A DNA stretch of 20,636 nt from an uncultured Lachnospiraceae bacterium (GTDB taxonomy: Bacteria > Bacillota > Clostridia > Lachnospirales > Lachnospiraceae). The DNA lies in contig CAMPAX010000016.1 of NCBI GenBank assembly GCA_946633495.1, positions 1 to 20,636 of the forward strand. The letters are read 5' to 3'. The position numbers and the translations under genes were made by a program. The notes under the pieces were generated by a model that was not told where the DNA came from, did not search any database, and saw nothing but the letters and a program-made list of their open reading frames with translations. This document shows, in pieces, positions 1 to 7,301 of this stretch; positions within the stretch are counted from its first letter, which is position 1; each line of letters opens with the position of its first letter.

Positions 1-354
1 GCCTCCCATCGGGTAATTGTTCATCTGACCATTCCCCATAGGATGGTTCATCTGCATGCCTCCCGCCTGATGAGGGTACTGCATCCCCGGATTTGGCATA
101 GGCTGCTGCATGGGCTGCATTCCCGGATTCGGCATGGACTGCTGCATGGGCCGCATTCCCGGATTCGGCATGGACTGCTGCATGGGCCGCATTCCCGGAT
201 TTGTCACTGGCTGCTGCATGGGCTGCATTCCCGGATCAGACATAGACGGATTCCCCGAACCGGCGCCGCCCGGTCTTTGCATGACTGCACCACATTGGGG
301 ACACGCAGGTGCTCCGTCAGGCACCTGACATCCACACTGAAAACAATAAGCCAT
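1..354 (-). CDS. Zinc-ribbon protein with Met/Pro/Gln repeats (3' end cut off)
   Basis: The reading frame opens at 354 behind a strong AGGAGGA ribosome binding site (361-367) and is still open at the window edge, so 118 residues are visible and the C-terminus is missing. Residues 4-21 hold a small zinc ribbon (C4, C7, C9 and C18, C21; CFQC then CPQC). After a Gly-rich linker, residues 40-87 are four 12-residue repeats of the type NPGMRPMQQSMP, two of them identical, followed by a Met/Gly/Asn-rich stretch. Zinc-ribbon proteins with a low-complexity tail are common in Clostridia and often carry a membrane domain further on; that part cannot be seen here. It lies downstream of the mraY-like gene on the same strand but 208 bp away, so it may have its own promoter. 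I cannot assign a function. Confidence 0.8.
   Translation of the reverse strand, partial: MAYCFQCGCQVPDGAPACPQCGAVMQRPGGAGSGNPSMSDPGMQPMQQPVTNPGMRPMQQSMPNPGMRPMQQSMPNPGMQPMQQPMPNPGMQYPHQAGGMQMNHPMGNGQMNNYPMGG
94..237 (-). repeat. 36-bp in-frame tandem repeat (4 copies)
   Basis: Four consecutive 36-bp units lie in frame within the zinc-ribbon gene, encoding residues 40-87. The two central units encode the identical peptide NPGMRPMQQSMP; the outer two differ by a few substitutions. The period is a multiple of three, so copy-number change would keep the frame. There are no spacers, so it is not a CRISPR array. Confidence 0.9.
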
Positions 355-451
355 GGCATTTCCTCCTATAACTATTTGAGTGACAGCTTTACCCGCACAT
401 CGGATACTATGATCCGACCGGGAAGCTCCCTGTTCATCACTCAGCTGACGC

Positions 452-526
452 CTTCACTTCACTTCACTTTACTTTATTTCACTTTACTTTATTTCACTTT
501 ACTTTATTTCACTTTACTTCAATTCA
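452..526. repeat. Non-coding array of 15 five-base units
   Basis: Fifteen consecutive 5-mers fill this stretch: CTTCA three times, then CTTTA-CTTTA-TTTCA three times (a 15-bp superunit, 467-511), then CTTTA, CTTCA and ATTCA. On the minus strand this reads as TAAAG/TGAAA repeats. It lies between the mraY-like stop (563) and the zinc-ribbon gene start (354), with its near end about 98 bp upstream of that start. A plus-strand ORF running through it has no gene-like features. It may be a slippage-prone spacer in the 5' region of the zinc-ribbon gene. Confidence 0.9.
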
Positions 527-562
527 GTTCGTTCCATTCTGCCCCGCAAACCTGGGATCCTC

Positions 563-1561
563 TCAGATCGCAGGAGTATTCGACATCAAATCGATCAGCC
601 ACGCCAGGGAACAGAACATAAACTGAAGCCCGATAAACATCAACGTGATCATCGGAACCGGAATCCCGATCTTTTTCCTCATATGGTCATGCAGCGGGAA
701 TTGGATATTCTTGAAGGCATTCTTCATTTTCAGATAGCGGATCAAAGATACCTTGATCAGACCCAACCCTCCGTCGATAATAAATACAGCACTCATCAGC
801 AGGAAAATGAAAGGATGACCGCTGTGCATTGCTAAAAGTGCCAGCAGGAATCCGATGGGACGGGATCCCGCATCTCCCATCAGCACCGTACTCGGATACC
901 AGTTAAACCTTAAATACGCGATCAATACTCCGGAAAGAATGATCCCCATCCATGCATAGGATGGCATCACCTCCCGGAAAATCAGAAAATATGCCAGGTA
1001 AGTAACGATGGACACGCTTCCACAGAGTCCGTCCACGCCGTCCGAGCAGTTTGTGACATTGATGGATGCCCACATCAGGATAACGCCGAGGATTCCGTAT
1101 ACCACTACCGGCATATGGAAGGACATTCCGAAAAATCCCACATCCGGTGTATGAAAGGCAAGAAATGTGACTACTGCCGCGATGGAGATTGCAAGATCCA
1201 AAAGCCCTTTGATCAGCTCCCCCCAGGGTTGTTTTGCCGCATCATCCAGGAAACCTGTAAGCATCATCAGCAGCATGAGCCCGAGATTGATGGACAGTTC
1301 CGCGCCCAGCGGCAGGAACAGGATCGACATCAGAAGGAAAACCGGGATAAAAACAACGCCCACACCGGTGGTTTTTCCTGCGGATTTGTCATTGATCACA
1401 ATGATCTTTCCCTCCGGGGTTTCCACCTGCTTTCCGCCGTCCTTCGGAAGAAAAGAAAAAGGTTTCCGAAGCAAAAGCCAGGTGATCACGCATCCGAGAA
1501 CCGCACCGATGCTCGGGATCAGCCACTGGGGGATACTGTCCTGCAAAAGATTATAAACCAT
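563..1561 (-). CDS. mraY: MraY-like phospho-N-acetylmuramoyl-pentapeptide transferase
   Basis: A polytopic membrane protein of the polyprenyl-phosphate N-acetylhexosamine-1-phosphate transferase superfamily. MraY moves phospho-MurNAc-pentapeptide from UDP to undecaprenyl phosphate at the inner face of the membrane, making lipid I. At 332 residues it is near the usual MraY length. Superfamily landmarks are present: DDAAK (106-110, the Asp pair), NCSDGVDGL (171-179, normally NLTDGLDGL), MGDAGS (228-233, normally MGDTGS) and PLHDH (289-293, normally PLHHH). The motifs favour MraY over WecA, but the sequence is divergent and the middle His of the triad is Asp. The start is preceded by AAAGGAT at a good distance. 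It follows hslO after 140 bp. It is not in a dcw cluster here, so it could be the sole mraY or a second homologue. Confidence 0.82.
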   Translation of the reverse strand: MVYNLLQDSIPQWLIPSIGAVLGCVITWLLLRKPFSFLPKDGGKQVETPEGKIIVINDKSAGKTTGVGVVFIPVFLLMSILFLPLGAELSINLGLMLLMMLTGFLDDAAKQPWGELIKGLLDLAISIAAVVTFLAFHTPDVGFFGMSFHMPVVVYGILGVILMWASINVTNCSDGVDGLCGSVSIVTYLAYFLIFREVMPSYAWMGIILSGVLIAYLRFNWYPSTVLMGDAGSRPIGFLLALLAMHSGHPFIFLLMSAVFIIDGGLGLIKVSLIRYLKMKNAFKNIQFPLHDHMRKKIGIPVPMITLMFIGLQFMFCSLAWLIDLMSNTPAI

Positions 1562-1701
1562 GATGATCTATCCTTTCTGTTTTATGGTAAGTCTGCGTCC
1601 AGGTCAGGTCTCTGTCGGATCTGTATCGGAGACGCTTCTTTTTATACTTTTATACTCTCTGGCCTGCCGGATTCATATTTCTTCCGGAAGATTTGCTGCG
1701 G

Positions 1702-2577
1702 TCACACCAGATTCTTCAACTCATCTACCGAGAAGGTATAATCCCGGTTACAGAAATCGCAGTGCAGTGTTACCGGCTTTCCGTCCTGTATCATCTCGTC
1801 CAGTTCCTTTCGTCCCAAAGAGATCAGCGCCCTCTCCACCCGTTCCCGGCTGCAGTCGCATTTATACTTCGGAACCATGCGCCGTTCGATCACGGCATCA
1901 TTTCCAAGAAGTACATGCACCAGATCCTCGATGCTGTATCCGTCCGCGAAATACTCCGTCACGGAATGCACACCCGCCAGAACCTCTTCCAGCCAGCGGA
2001 TGGTTCCCTCTTTGGCAAAGGGCAGCAGCTGAATGATGAATCCGCCCGCATGCTCCACGAAATTTCCTTTATTCATAAGGACTCCCAAACCCACGGAAGT
2101 CGGGATCTGCTCACTGGCAGCAAAATAATACGTCAGGTCTTCGGCAACCTCGCCGGATACCAGCTCGGTCTGACCAACATAGGGATCCTTCAGGCCGATA
2201 TCCTTGATCACTGAGAGCGTGCCGTTCCCGATGGCCCCGCCCACATTCAGATGTCCTGCAGCGTTCGGCGGGAGGATCACATCCGGCACCTGTACCAGAC
2301 CCTTCACCTCCGCTGCCGCATTTGCGGTAACCGTAACTCCCTTCATGGGACCGTCTCCGGTCAGCTGTAGTGTCAGCACGTCGGAATCATTCTTGCACAT
2401 GGCGCCCATCATGGCACCTGCAGTCAGGGTCCGTCCCAGCGCTGCAGTGGCTATGGGGCTTGTGTTATGGATCTTTCTCGCTTCTTCCACCAGGCCCTTT
2501 GTATATGCCGCAAAGAAACGCACCTCATTTCCGGCAGCCATGCCGGTAAGCAGTTCATCCATCCAAATCTTACTCAT
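1702..2577 (-). CDS. hslO: Hsp33 redox-regulated chaperonin
   Basis: A cytosolic holdase chaperone that is switched on when oxidation releases zinc from its C-terminal cysteines. The 291-residue product has the usual Hsp33 length. The zinc switch is intact: C240-D-C242 and C273-DF-C276, fitting the family CxC...CxxC pattern. The N-terminal part has typical stretches such as SPIATAALGRTLTAGAMMG (about 40-58). I chose the ATG at 2577 rather than the one six codons upstream because AAGGAAG lies just before it, and homologues begin close to MSKIWMDELL. Its first eight bases overlap the end of the methyltransferase gene (ATGAGTAA), which suggests translational coupling. Confidence 0.95.
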   Translation of the reverse strand: MSKIWMDELLTGMAAGNEVRFFAAYTKGLVEEARKIHNTSPIATAALGRTLTAGAMMGAMCKNDSDVLTLQLTGDGPMKGVTVTANAAAEVKGLVQVPDVILPPNAAGHLNVGGAIGNGTLSVIKDIGLKDPYVGQTELVSGEVAEDLTYYFAASEQIPTSVGLGVLMNKGNFVEHAGGFIIQLLPFAKEGTIRWLEEVLAGVHSVTEYFADGYSIEDLVHVLLGNDAVIERRMVPKYKCDCSRERVERALISLGRKELDEMIQDGKPVTLHCDFCNRDYTFSVDELKNLV

Positions 2578-3358
2578 ACTGTTCTTCCTTCCCACACTCC
2601 CGCGCGATCATCACCACGCGTTCGCTCCGCTCTGTAGCTGCTTCCTTCGTATATTCATCATAAAACTGCACGTCCACAAGGCCCGCAGCTTCTGCAAGAG
2701 AACGCATCTCCTCTGTCGTGTAACCCCGTTGCTGATGGAGTTCCTCAAACCTCTGATAACGTCCGTCCGGCTCCTCCCGGAATACCGTAAGATAAAGCCG
2801 GTGAATGCCGTCATCGCTCTCCTCATTCTCCCAGATCATGGCCATCTCCTCCCGGGTTTCGGCGATGGAGGAATCCCCCAGCACTTCCCGAAAATAGTAG
2901 GGCGTATGAAAGTCCAGGATCAGCATGCCTTTGGGATCCAGATAATTATTCACGAGCCGGAACACCTCCTGCACCTCATCCGGTTCCAGAATGTAATTGA
3001 TGCTGTCGCAGACGCTTACGATGGCCCGGACCGTTCCATACAGTTCGAAGGACCGCATGTCCTGATTCAGATATAAAATGGAGGCCGCATCGTCTTTCTC
3101 CGGAGCAGTTCCACCCTCCCGAAGATCCGCTTCCCTGGCCGCATCCAGCATGTCCGGGGAGAGATCGATCCCGATCATGTCATAACCTGCTCCCGCCAGC
3201 CGCCTTGTCATACTGCCGGTCCCGCAGCCAAGTTCCGCCACAAGCCCATCCGGGATCCCTGCTTCCAGAAGAAGCTCCCGGATCCGATCACACCACGCAT
3301 CGTAGGGAACATTATCCATCAGTTCTTCATATACTTCCGCAAATGCTTCGTAAGCCAT
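2570..3358 (-). CDS. Class I SAM-dependent methyltransferase
   Basis: A 262-residue Rossmann-fold methyltransferase. Motif I, AELGCGTGS (41-49), is the SAM-binding loop; GIDLSPDML (63-71) is the acidic motif II region contacting the ribose, and LNQDMRSFEL (97-106) follows as motif III. The C-terminal half has the mixed strands and the GYTTEEMRSLAEAAGL pattern (212-227) seen in small-molecule methyltransferases of this group. The substrate cannot be told from sequence. The frame is open 82 codons further upstream, but that stretch overlaps queH on the same strand and looks non-family; the ATG at 3358 has a GGGAG site and follows the queH stop by one base. The close spacing implies one transcript with queH and hslO. 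Confidence 0.88.
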   Translation of the reverse strand: MAYEAFAEVYEELMDNVPYDAWCDRIRELLLEAGIPDGLVAELGCGTGSMTRRLAGAGYDMIGIDLSPDMLDAAREADLREGGTAPEKDDAASILYLNQDMRSFELYGTVRAIVSVCDSINYILEPDEVQEVFRLVNNYLDPKGMLILDFHTPYYFREVLGDSSIAETREEMAMIWENEESDDGIHRLYLTVFREEPDGRYQRFEELHQQRGYTTEEMRSLAEAAGLVDVQFYDEYTKEAATERSERVVMIARECGKEEQYE

Positions 3359-3359
3359 T

Positions 3360-4052
3360 TCACTCTCCCGCTCCATCCCGCTCTGCCACATGTCTCGCAC
3401 GCTCGGCCTTCGAGAACCGGCAGCCGCAGTAATCCTGCCGGTACAGTCCATATTCCTCGGATAGCTCGATGGACCTCTTATATCCGTTCTTCTTTTTAAA
3501 ATCACTGAAAAGGAAATAAGGAACGTCCTGTTCTGTCCGGGAATCCTGCGATCCCGGGCCCGCTTCCTCCCGCATCTTCTGCTCCAGTGCGACACCGATC
3601 TCATTCAGCCAGTCCGCATTTTTATAGGGACTGATGGACAGCGTTGTGGAGAAGCAGTCAAAGCCATGGTCTTTGGCATATTCAGCCGTTTTCCGAAGCC
3701 GGAGATGATAGCAGTCATAGCAGCGGCTTCCGCGCTCCGGTTCCATTTCCCGCCCCTTTATGATAGCAGAAAAGGACTCCGGATCATACTCCGCCTCCAC
3801 CAGATGCACCTTACTTGCAAAAGGCGCTTCCTTCGTGAAACGCACCAGCTCCGCAAACCTTTTCTCATACTCTTCCGCAGTATCCATATTCGGATTGTAA
3901 AAGAAAACGGTGATATCAAAATGTTCTGCCAGAAGCTCCAGACAATGGGAGCTGCAGGGACAGCAGCAGGCATGAAGCAGCAGCCGGTCCTGATCACTCC
4001 GACGCATCTGTTCTTCAAATCTCTGATAAAAACTCCATCCTTTTTCCTTCAT
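3360..4052 (-). CDS. queH: Epoxyqueuosine reductase QueH
   Basis: QueH (formerly DUF208) reduces epoxyqueuosine to queuosine at tRNA position 34, replacing cobalamin-dependent QueG in many bacteria. The 230-residue protein shows the family marks in order: LLLHACCCPCS (24-34, including the adjacent cysteines C29-C30), GSRCYDCYHLRL (108-119; C111, C114), TTLSISPYKN (136-145), and the end block DFKKKNGYKRS (184-194) through YCGC (208-211). The adjacent cysteines plus CxxC are the residues thought to hold the iron-sulfur and metal centre in this family. Residues 160-177 look like a small insertion. No other start is available upstream before a stop; the Shine-Dalgarno sequence is weak. It is the first gene of the queH-methyltransferase-hslO set. 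Confidence 0.95.
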   Translation of the reverse strand: MKEKGWSFYQRFEEQMRRSDQDRLLLHACCCPCSSHCLELLAEHFDITVFFYNPNMDTAEEYEKRFAELVRFTKEAPFASKVHLVEAEYDPESFSAIIKGREMEPERGSRCYDCYHLRLRKTAEYAKDHGFDCFSTTLSISPYKNADWLNEIGVALEQKMREEAGPGSQDSRTEQDVPYFLFSDFKKKNGYKRSIELSEEYGLYRQDYCGCRFSKAERARHVAERDGAGE

Positions 4053-4170
4053 TTTTACACCGGTCCAATGGGTTTCCTTTTATTTCACTTTTTTCTGTTT
4101 TTGGCATTTTTAACTACGAACCAAAATTGAATTGTTCGTTCTAATGATGAAATTTAGCCATATTTTACAG

Positions 4171-4199
4171 TTGACTTTGTTTATAATAGACAATATAAT
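4171..4199 (+). promoter_or_regulatory. Sigma-A promoter for the 77-aa gene
   Basis: TTGACT (4171-4176) and TATAAT (4194-4199) are separated by exactly 17 bp, one mismatch from the full consensus. Transcription should start near 4206, giving a leader of about 40 nt with a G-rich ribosome binding site (about 4232-4237). Confidence 0.88.
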
Positions 4200-4247
4200 T
4201 ACAAATAGAAGCGGTATCGCAATAGCCATACAAGGGGGTGTTCTACA

Positions 4248-4481
4248 ATGACAGTTGAGCAGGCGATCAAGAAATACAAGATGGAACCACTGAATGTCTA
4301 TACTGCCAAAGTAAAAGCACAGGAGCTGAATGTTCAGGAAGTGCTTTATATGAACGTTCAGAAGAATAAATATGCGTATATCATTCGTGACGGCGCTCGC
4401 GGACTCATGCTTTACAAAGATGAGAAGAGTATGTACACGAAGATGTATAAGGGTCTCAAGATGATTCCGCTGGATCCCTGA
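4248..4481 (+). CDS. Orphan 77-residue protein, function unknown
   Basis: A complete single-gene unit: near-consensus promoter, GGGGG ribosome binding site about 10 bases before the ATG, 77 codons, and a strong terminator 48 bp after the stop. The product is Lys-rich and basic, with no cysteine, signal peptide or membrane helix. Its second half (YIIRDGARGLMLYKDEKS, about 44-61) reads like alternating beta strands, the first half like helix (MTVEQAIKKYKM). I do not recognise a family. The promoter suggests strong, perhaps constitutive expression. It diverges from queH across a 195-bp intergenic region. Confidence 0.85.
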   Translation: MTVEQAIKKYKMEPLNVYTAKVKAQELNVQEVLYMNVQKNKYAYIIRDGARGLMLYKDEKSMYTKMYKGLKMIPLDP

Positions 4482-4528
4482 TCCGGTTTATTATCGTGCA
4501 TCGGTCACGTGAATCAATCTGTTTATTC

Positions 4529-4563
4529 AAGCGCACAAAGCTTTGTTCTCTGTGCGCTTTTTT
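4529..4563 (+). terminator. Intrinsic terminator of the 77-aa gene
   Basis: AAGCGCACA (4529-4537) pairs with TGTGCGCTT (4551-4559), leaving a 13-nt loop, and is followed by a run of six T (4558-4563). On the other strand the T run is poor, so it may only weakly stop transcripts from the converging DUF6106-like gene. Confidence 0.9.
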
Positions 4564-4591
4564 GATCCGTTTTTTTCGAGTCCCCGTAAGG

Positions 4592-5095
4592 CTATTTCAT
4601 CTCAAATTTACGCTTCAATGTCTCCGCCATGAGCTGAACACATTCCTCGTCCAGATCCAGGATATATGCGGCTTCCTTATCCTTGGATCGTTCAAATACC
4701 ACATAGTATAGCGGCCCGCCGGTCCCATCCGTATAATCATACACCTTTCGGCGGTCATTACCTTCCAGATCATTTTTCACCCGGTCATTGGAAAGAGGCG
4801 CAACCCTCTGGATATCCTCCACGGTGATCTCCCGAAGGATCTTCCGGCTGTTTTTATTGATGATCTTCGAGATCTCGATGTCACCGTTCACGATCAGATA
4901 TTCAAATTCCACATTCATATGCTGCATCCCCTGAACGATCAATACGATTCCGATGGGGATCAGAAAAAATCCCAGAGGATGAAGCAGGATCATAACCGCG
5001 ATCCCACCTGCGATCAGCACACCGCCGATCGCCATGATTCCGAACACTTCTCCGCCCGGTTTTCCTTTTACAAGTCTTTCCTTGTACTTATCCAT
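4592..5095 (-). CDS. DUF6106-like membrane protein
   Basis: A 167-residue protein with two adjacent hydrophobic helices (about 17-37 and 40-57) joined by a tight turn, then a soluble region starting with NVEFEYLIVNGDIEISKIINK (61-81). That layout resembles the DUF6106 and bacterial PH-like proteins of Lachnospiraceae: a helical hairpin followed by a beta-rich cytoplasmic domain. The family name is from memory. No enzymatic motif is visible. It starts 22 bp after the ispF stop with AAAGGTG upstream, so the two are probably co-transcribed. It converges with the 77-aa gene. Confidence 0.75.
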   Translation of the reverse strand: MDKYKERLVKGKPGGEVFGIMAIGGVLIAGGIAVMILLHPLGFFLIPIGIVLIVQGMQHMNVEFEYLIVNGDIEISKIINKNSRKILREITVEDIQRVAPLSNDRVKNDLEGNDRRKVYDYTDGTGGPLYYVVFERSKDKEAAYILDLDEECVQLMAETLKRKFEMK

Positions 5096-5117
5096 ATTCT
5101 CTTACACCTTTATCTCG

Positions 5118-5711
5118 TTACGAATTTTGCTTCTGATTTTGCTTTTCTCTCATGGGGCAGGCGCTGCAGGATATGCCCCGCTCCATACCTTCCGGCGTTC
5201 CTACCGCTCCGGTCACTACATTCTGATACATGTAATTATCCACGGTCTCCAGAAGGCAGATCGCCTGACAGCTGATGCCCTGTTCAGCTCCCGTAAATCC
5301 AAGCTTTTCTTCCGTAGTGGCCTTTACGTTGATCCGGTCCTCCGTGATCTGCATCACTTCGGCCAGTCTTCTCTTCATTTCCGGAATATGAGGTGCCATT
5401 TTGGGCTTTTGCGCAATGATGGTTGCATCTACATTTCCTATGATATAGCCTTCCCGGCTCAGCATACCCACCACTTCCTCCAGCAGTTTCATGCTGTCCG
5501 CGCCTTCGTAGGCCGGATCCGTATCCGGAAAATGCTGTCCGATATCTCCCATGGCCGCCGCTCCCAGCAGCGCATCCATAATGGCGTGGGTGAGGCAGTC
5601 CGCATCCGAATGCCCCAAAAGTCCCATGGTGTGTTCAATCTTCACTCCGCCCAGGATCAGGTCTCTTCCCTCAACCAGACGATGAACATCATATCCCATT
5701 CCAATCCGCAT
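5118..5711 (-). CDS. ispF: 2-C-methyl-D-erythritol 2,4-cyclodiphosphate synthase
   Basis: IspF converts CDP-methylerythritol 2-phosphate to the cyclic diphosphate in the MEP pathway of isoprenoid synthesis, as a cytosolic homotrimer. The metal site is intact: D8 and H10 in GYDVH, and H42 after LLGHSDADCLTH. TTEEKLGFTG (132-141) is the conserved nucleotide-binding end. The ATG at 5711 has AGGAG eight bases upstream, and MRIGMGYDVH is the usual family N-terminus; the frame extends 39 codons further but that part is not IspF-like. The product is 197 residues against about 157 for the family: after residue 158 there is a tail of about 40 residues with a CSAC motif (182-185). No ispD is seen nearby. 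Confidence 0.95.
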   Translation of the reverse strand: MRIGMGYDVHRLVEGRDLILGGVKIEHTMGLLGHSDADCLTHAIMDALLGAAAMGDIGQHFPDTDPAYEGADSMKLLEEVVGMLSREGYIIGNVDATIIAQKPKMAPHIPEMKRRLAEVMQITEDRINVKATTEEKLGFTGAEQGISCQAICLLETVDNYMYQNVVTGAVGTPEGMERGISCSACPMREKQNQKQNS

Positions 5712-5893
5712 AATCAATCTCCTGTTTTGCCTGTAAGCCTCGTAAATGATGTGATCCATGTTCTTCGGCATTCGATTTCCGGATATAGCCATCACTCCCG
5801 AAAACAGCCGAGCAGAGTCACTTTCCAACAGTATTACTATACTAAAAATCAGCTGAAAAAGAAACTATAAATCAAAAATTCCTTAATATATCC

Positions 5894-5922
5894 TTTACCG
5901 GATCAAAGAAAACGTGTAAAAT
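5894..5922 (+). promoter_or_regulatory. Probable promoter of the TPM-like gene
   Basis: TTTACC (5894-5899) and TAAAAT (5917-5922) are 17 bp apart, with a TG directly before the -10. The fit to the sigma-A consensus is moderate. It lies about 60 bp upstream of the start at 5983. The rest of the 271-bp intergenic region to ispF is AT-rich and shows only weak promoter-like sequence on the minus strand. Confidence 0.5.
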
Positions 5923-5982
5923 ATAACCGTCTGTTTCAAAAGACATTTTTTTAAGACTCGCTTCAATAAAGGAGGAAATATC

Positions 5983-7278
5983 ATGGCAAGATCACTTGGC
6001 GGCGGAGGCAGCAGCGGTGGCGGCTCCCGCTCCTTTGGCGGTTCTCACAGTGGAGGAAGCCGCTCCTTCGGAGGTTTCCACGCCGGTTCAAGCAGCGGTT
6101 CCACAAGAAGAGTCAGCTCCGGCAGTTCCTACAGATCCGGAAGCAGCTCCCGTAGATCCGGAAGCTTTTACGGAGGCGGACTCCCCCCAAGACCGCCGAG
6201 ACCATATTATGGCCGTTCCTATCGCAGAGGTTACAGCGGTCCTGTCATCATCAACAACGGCGGCGGTGGTCCCACAGGGACCGGCGGATGCAGCGGCGGA
6301 TGCATGAAGTCAGTTCTCTGGGTCTTCCTTTTGGTTGCCATCCTGGGAATCATTGGTTCCTTCTTCAAGATGCGGGATGACACCCCCTCCAGCTATAAAA
6401 CCAACAATTCGGGTTACGGTTGTACCAAATACACCGGCGAAGTAGATAAGAGTCATGGATATTGGGAGGATCACTCCACCGGAGAGCCCTGGATCGACAG
6501 TACCAACAGCAGATATCTGGAAGATGGTTTTGAAAGCTTCTATGACGAGACCGGCGTCTGGCCGTATCTCTATGTGACAGACAATTACGGAAGCAAAGGC
6601 GATTTCGGCACCTACGAGGAAGCAGTCTATGACCAGCTCTTCGGCAACTGTCCCGGAAACCTGCTCTTCGTCTTCATCGGAAATGAAGAAAGCTACTATA
6701 TCGCAGCGGGTACCGGAAATGGAGATGTCGTAAACAATAAAACCATCGAGGTCTTCCAGAACAAGATCAATAAATACTGGTCCAACGGTGACTTAGGACA
6801 GATCTTCGGCTCTGCCCTGAAGGATGCCGGAAAACAGCTGATGAAGGAAGAAGAGACTCAGTTGTTGGCTAAAGACAGCTTCAGGACCATCATGATCGTT
6901 CTCATCGTGGCGGCGGGTGTTGTCATCGTTCTCCTGATCGCCATGACCTGGTGGCAGAAAAAGAAGCAGGCACAGAAAGAAGAAGACGAAAGACTGGAGC
7001 AGATCCTGTCACAGCCCCTTTCCACTTTCGGAAATGCAGAGCTTCATGATTTGGGTAAGAAGTATGACAATGTTTCGGTTCCGGCAGGCGCAGGAGCAGG
7101 CAGCCCCGCTTCGGCAGGCAGCGGTTCCGTTCCGACTTCCGGCACACCGACCGGCAGTTCCTACGGTTCCGGAGCAGCAGCTTCCGATTCCGTCCTGAAT
7201 GCAGGCGGCGCAGGCATGTCCGCTCCTACAACCCCCGTGGATACGGATTCTGTTCTGAACCACAACAACAACCAGTAA
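5983..7278 (+). CDS. Gly/Ser-rich membrane protein with TPM-like domain
   Basis: A 431-residue protein behind a strong AAAGGAGGAAA site. Residues 1-108 are Gly/Ser/Arg-rich with repeats such as GGSRSFGG and no signal peptide. A membrane helix at about 110-126 is followed by a region (about 180-288) with the pattern of TPM domains: a GVWPYLYVTDNY strand, a GNLLFVFIGNEESYYIAAGTG strand pair, and a closing helix with NGDLGQIFGSAL. A second helix lies at about 302-322, followed by basic and acidic coiled residues and a Gly/Ala/Ser/Pro-rich tail in which SDSVLN and TDSVLN recur. TPM domains (Pfam family of YgcG-type proteins) mostly sit in membrane proteins of uncertain role. The TPM match is inference from pattern. 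It stands alone between divergent ispF and a convergent terminator. Confidence 0.85.
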   Translation: MARSLGGGGSSGGGSRSFGGSHSGGSRSFGGFHAGSSSGSTRRVSSGSSYRSGSSSRRSGSFYGGGLPPRPPRPYYGRSYRRGYSGPVIINNGGGGPTGTGGCSGGCMKSVLWVFLLVAILGIIGSFFKMRDDTPSSYKTNNSGYGCTKYTGEVDKSHGYWEDHSTGEPWIDSTNSRYLEDGFESFYDETGVWPYLYVTDNYGSKGDFGTYEEAVYDQLFGNCPGNLLFVFIGNEESYYIAAGTGNGDVVNNKTIEVFQNKINKYWSNGDLGQIFGSALKDAGKQLMKEEETQLLAKDSFRTIMIVLIVAAGVVIVLLIAMTWWQKKKQAQKEEDERLEQILSQPLSTFGNAELHDLGKKYDNVSVPAGAGAGSPASAGSGSVPTSGTPTGSSYGSGAAASDSVLNAGGAGMSAPTTPVDTDSVLNHNNNQ

Positions 7279-7301
7279 ACCAATCATATAAACTTAAAAT
7301 G

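Noticed and set aside
94..237. CRISPR-like regular repeats
   Set aside because: The units are contiguous, without unique spacers, and in frame with a gene. The same holds for the 42-bp units at 9697-9822.
43..621. 192-residue plus-strand ORF over the repeats
   Set aside because: Its repeats (HGLHSRIRH type) are the reverse reading of the zinc-ribbon gene's repeats and then of the 5-mer array. The minus-strand frame has a ribosome binding site and a recognisable CxxC domain.
3359..3604. N-terminal extension of the methyltransferase
   Set aside because: The frame is open for 82 more codons but overlaps queH, is not family-like, and the ATG at 3358 has a good ribosome binding site.
5712..5828. 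39-residue extension of IspF
   Set aside because: IspF proteins start at MRIGMGYDVH, and AGGAG precedes the ATG at 5711.
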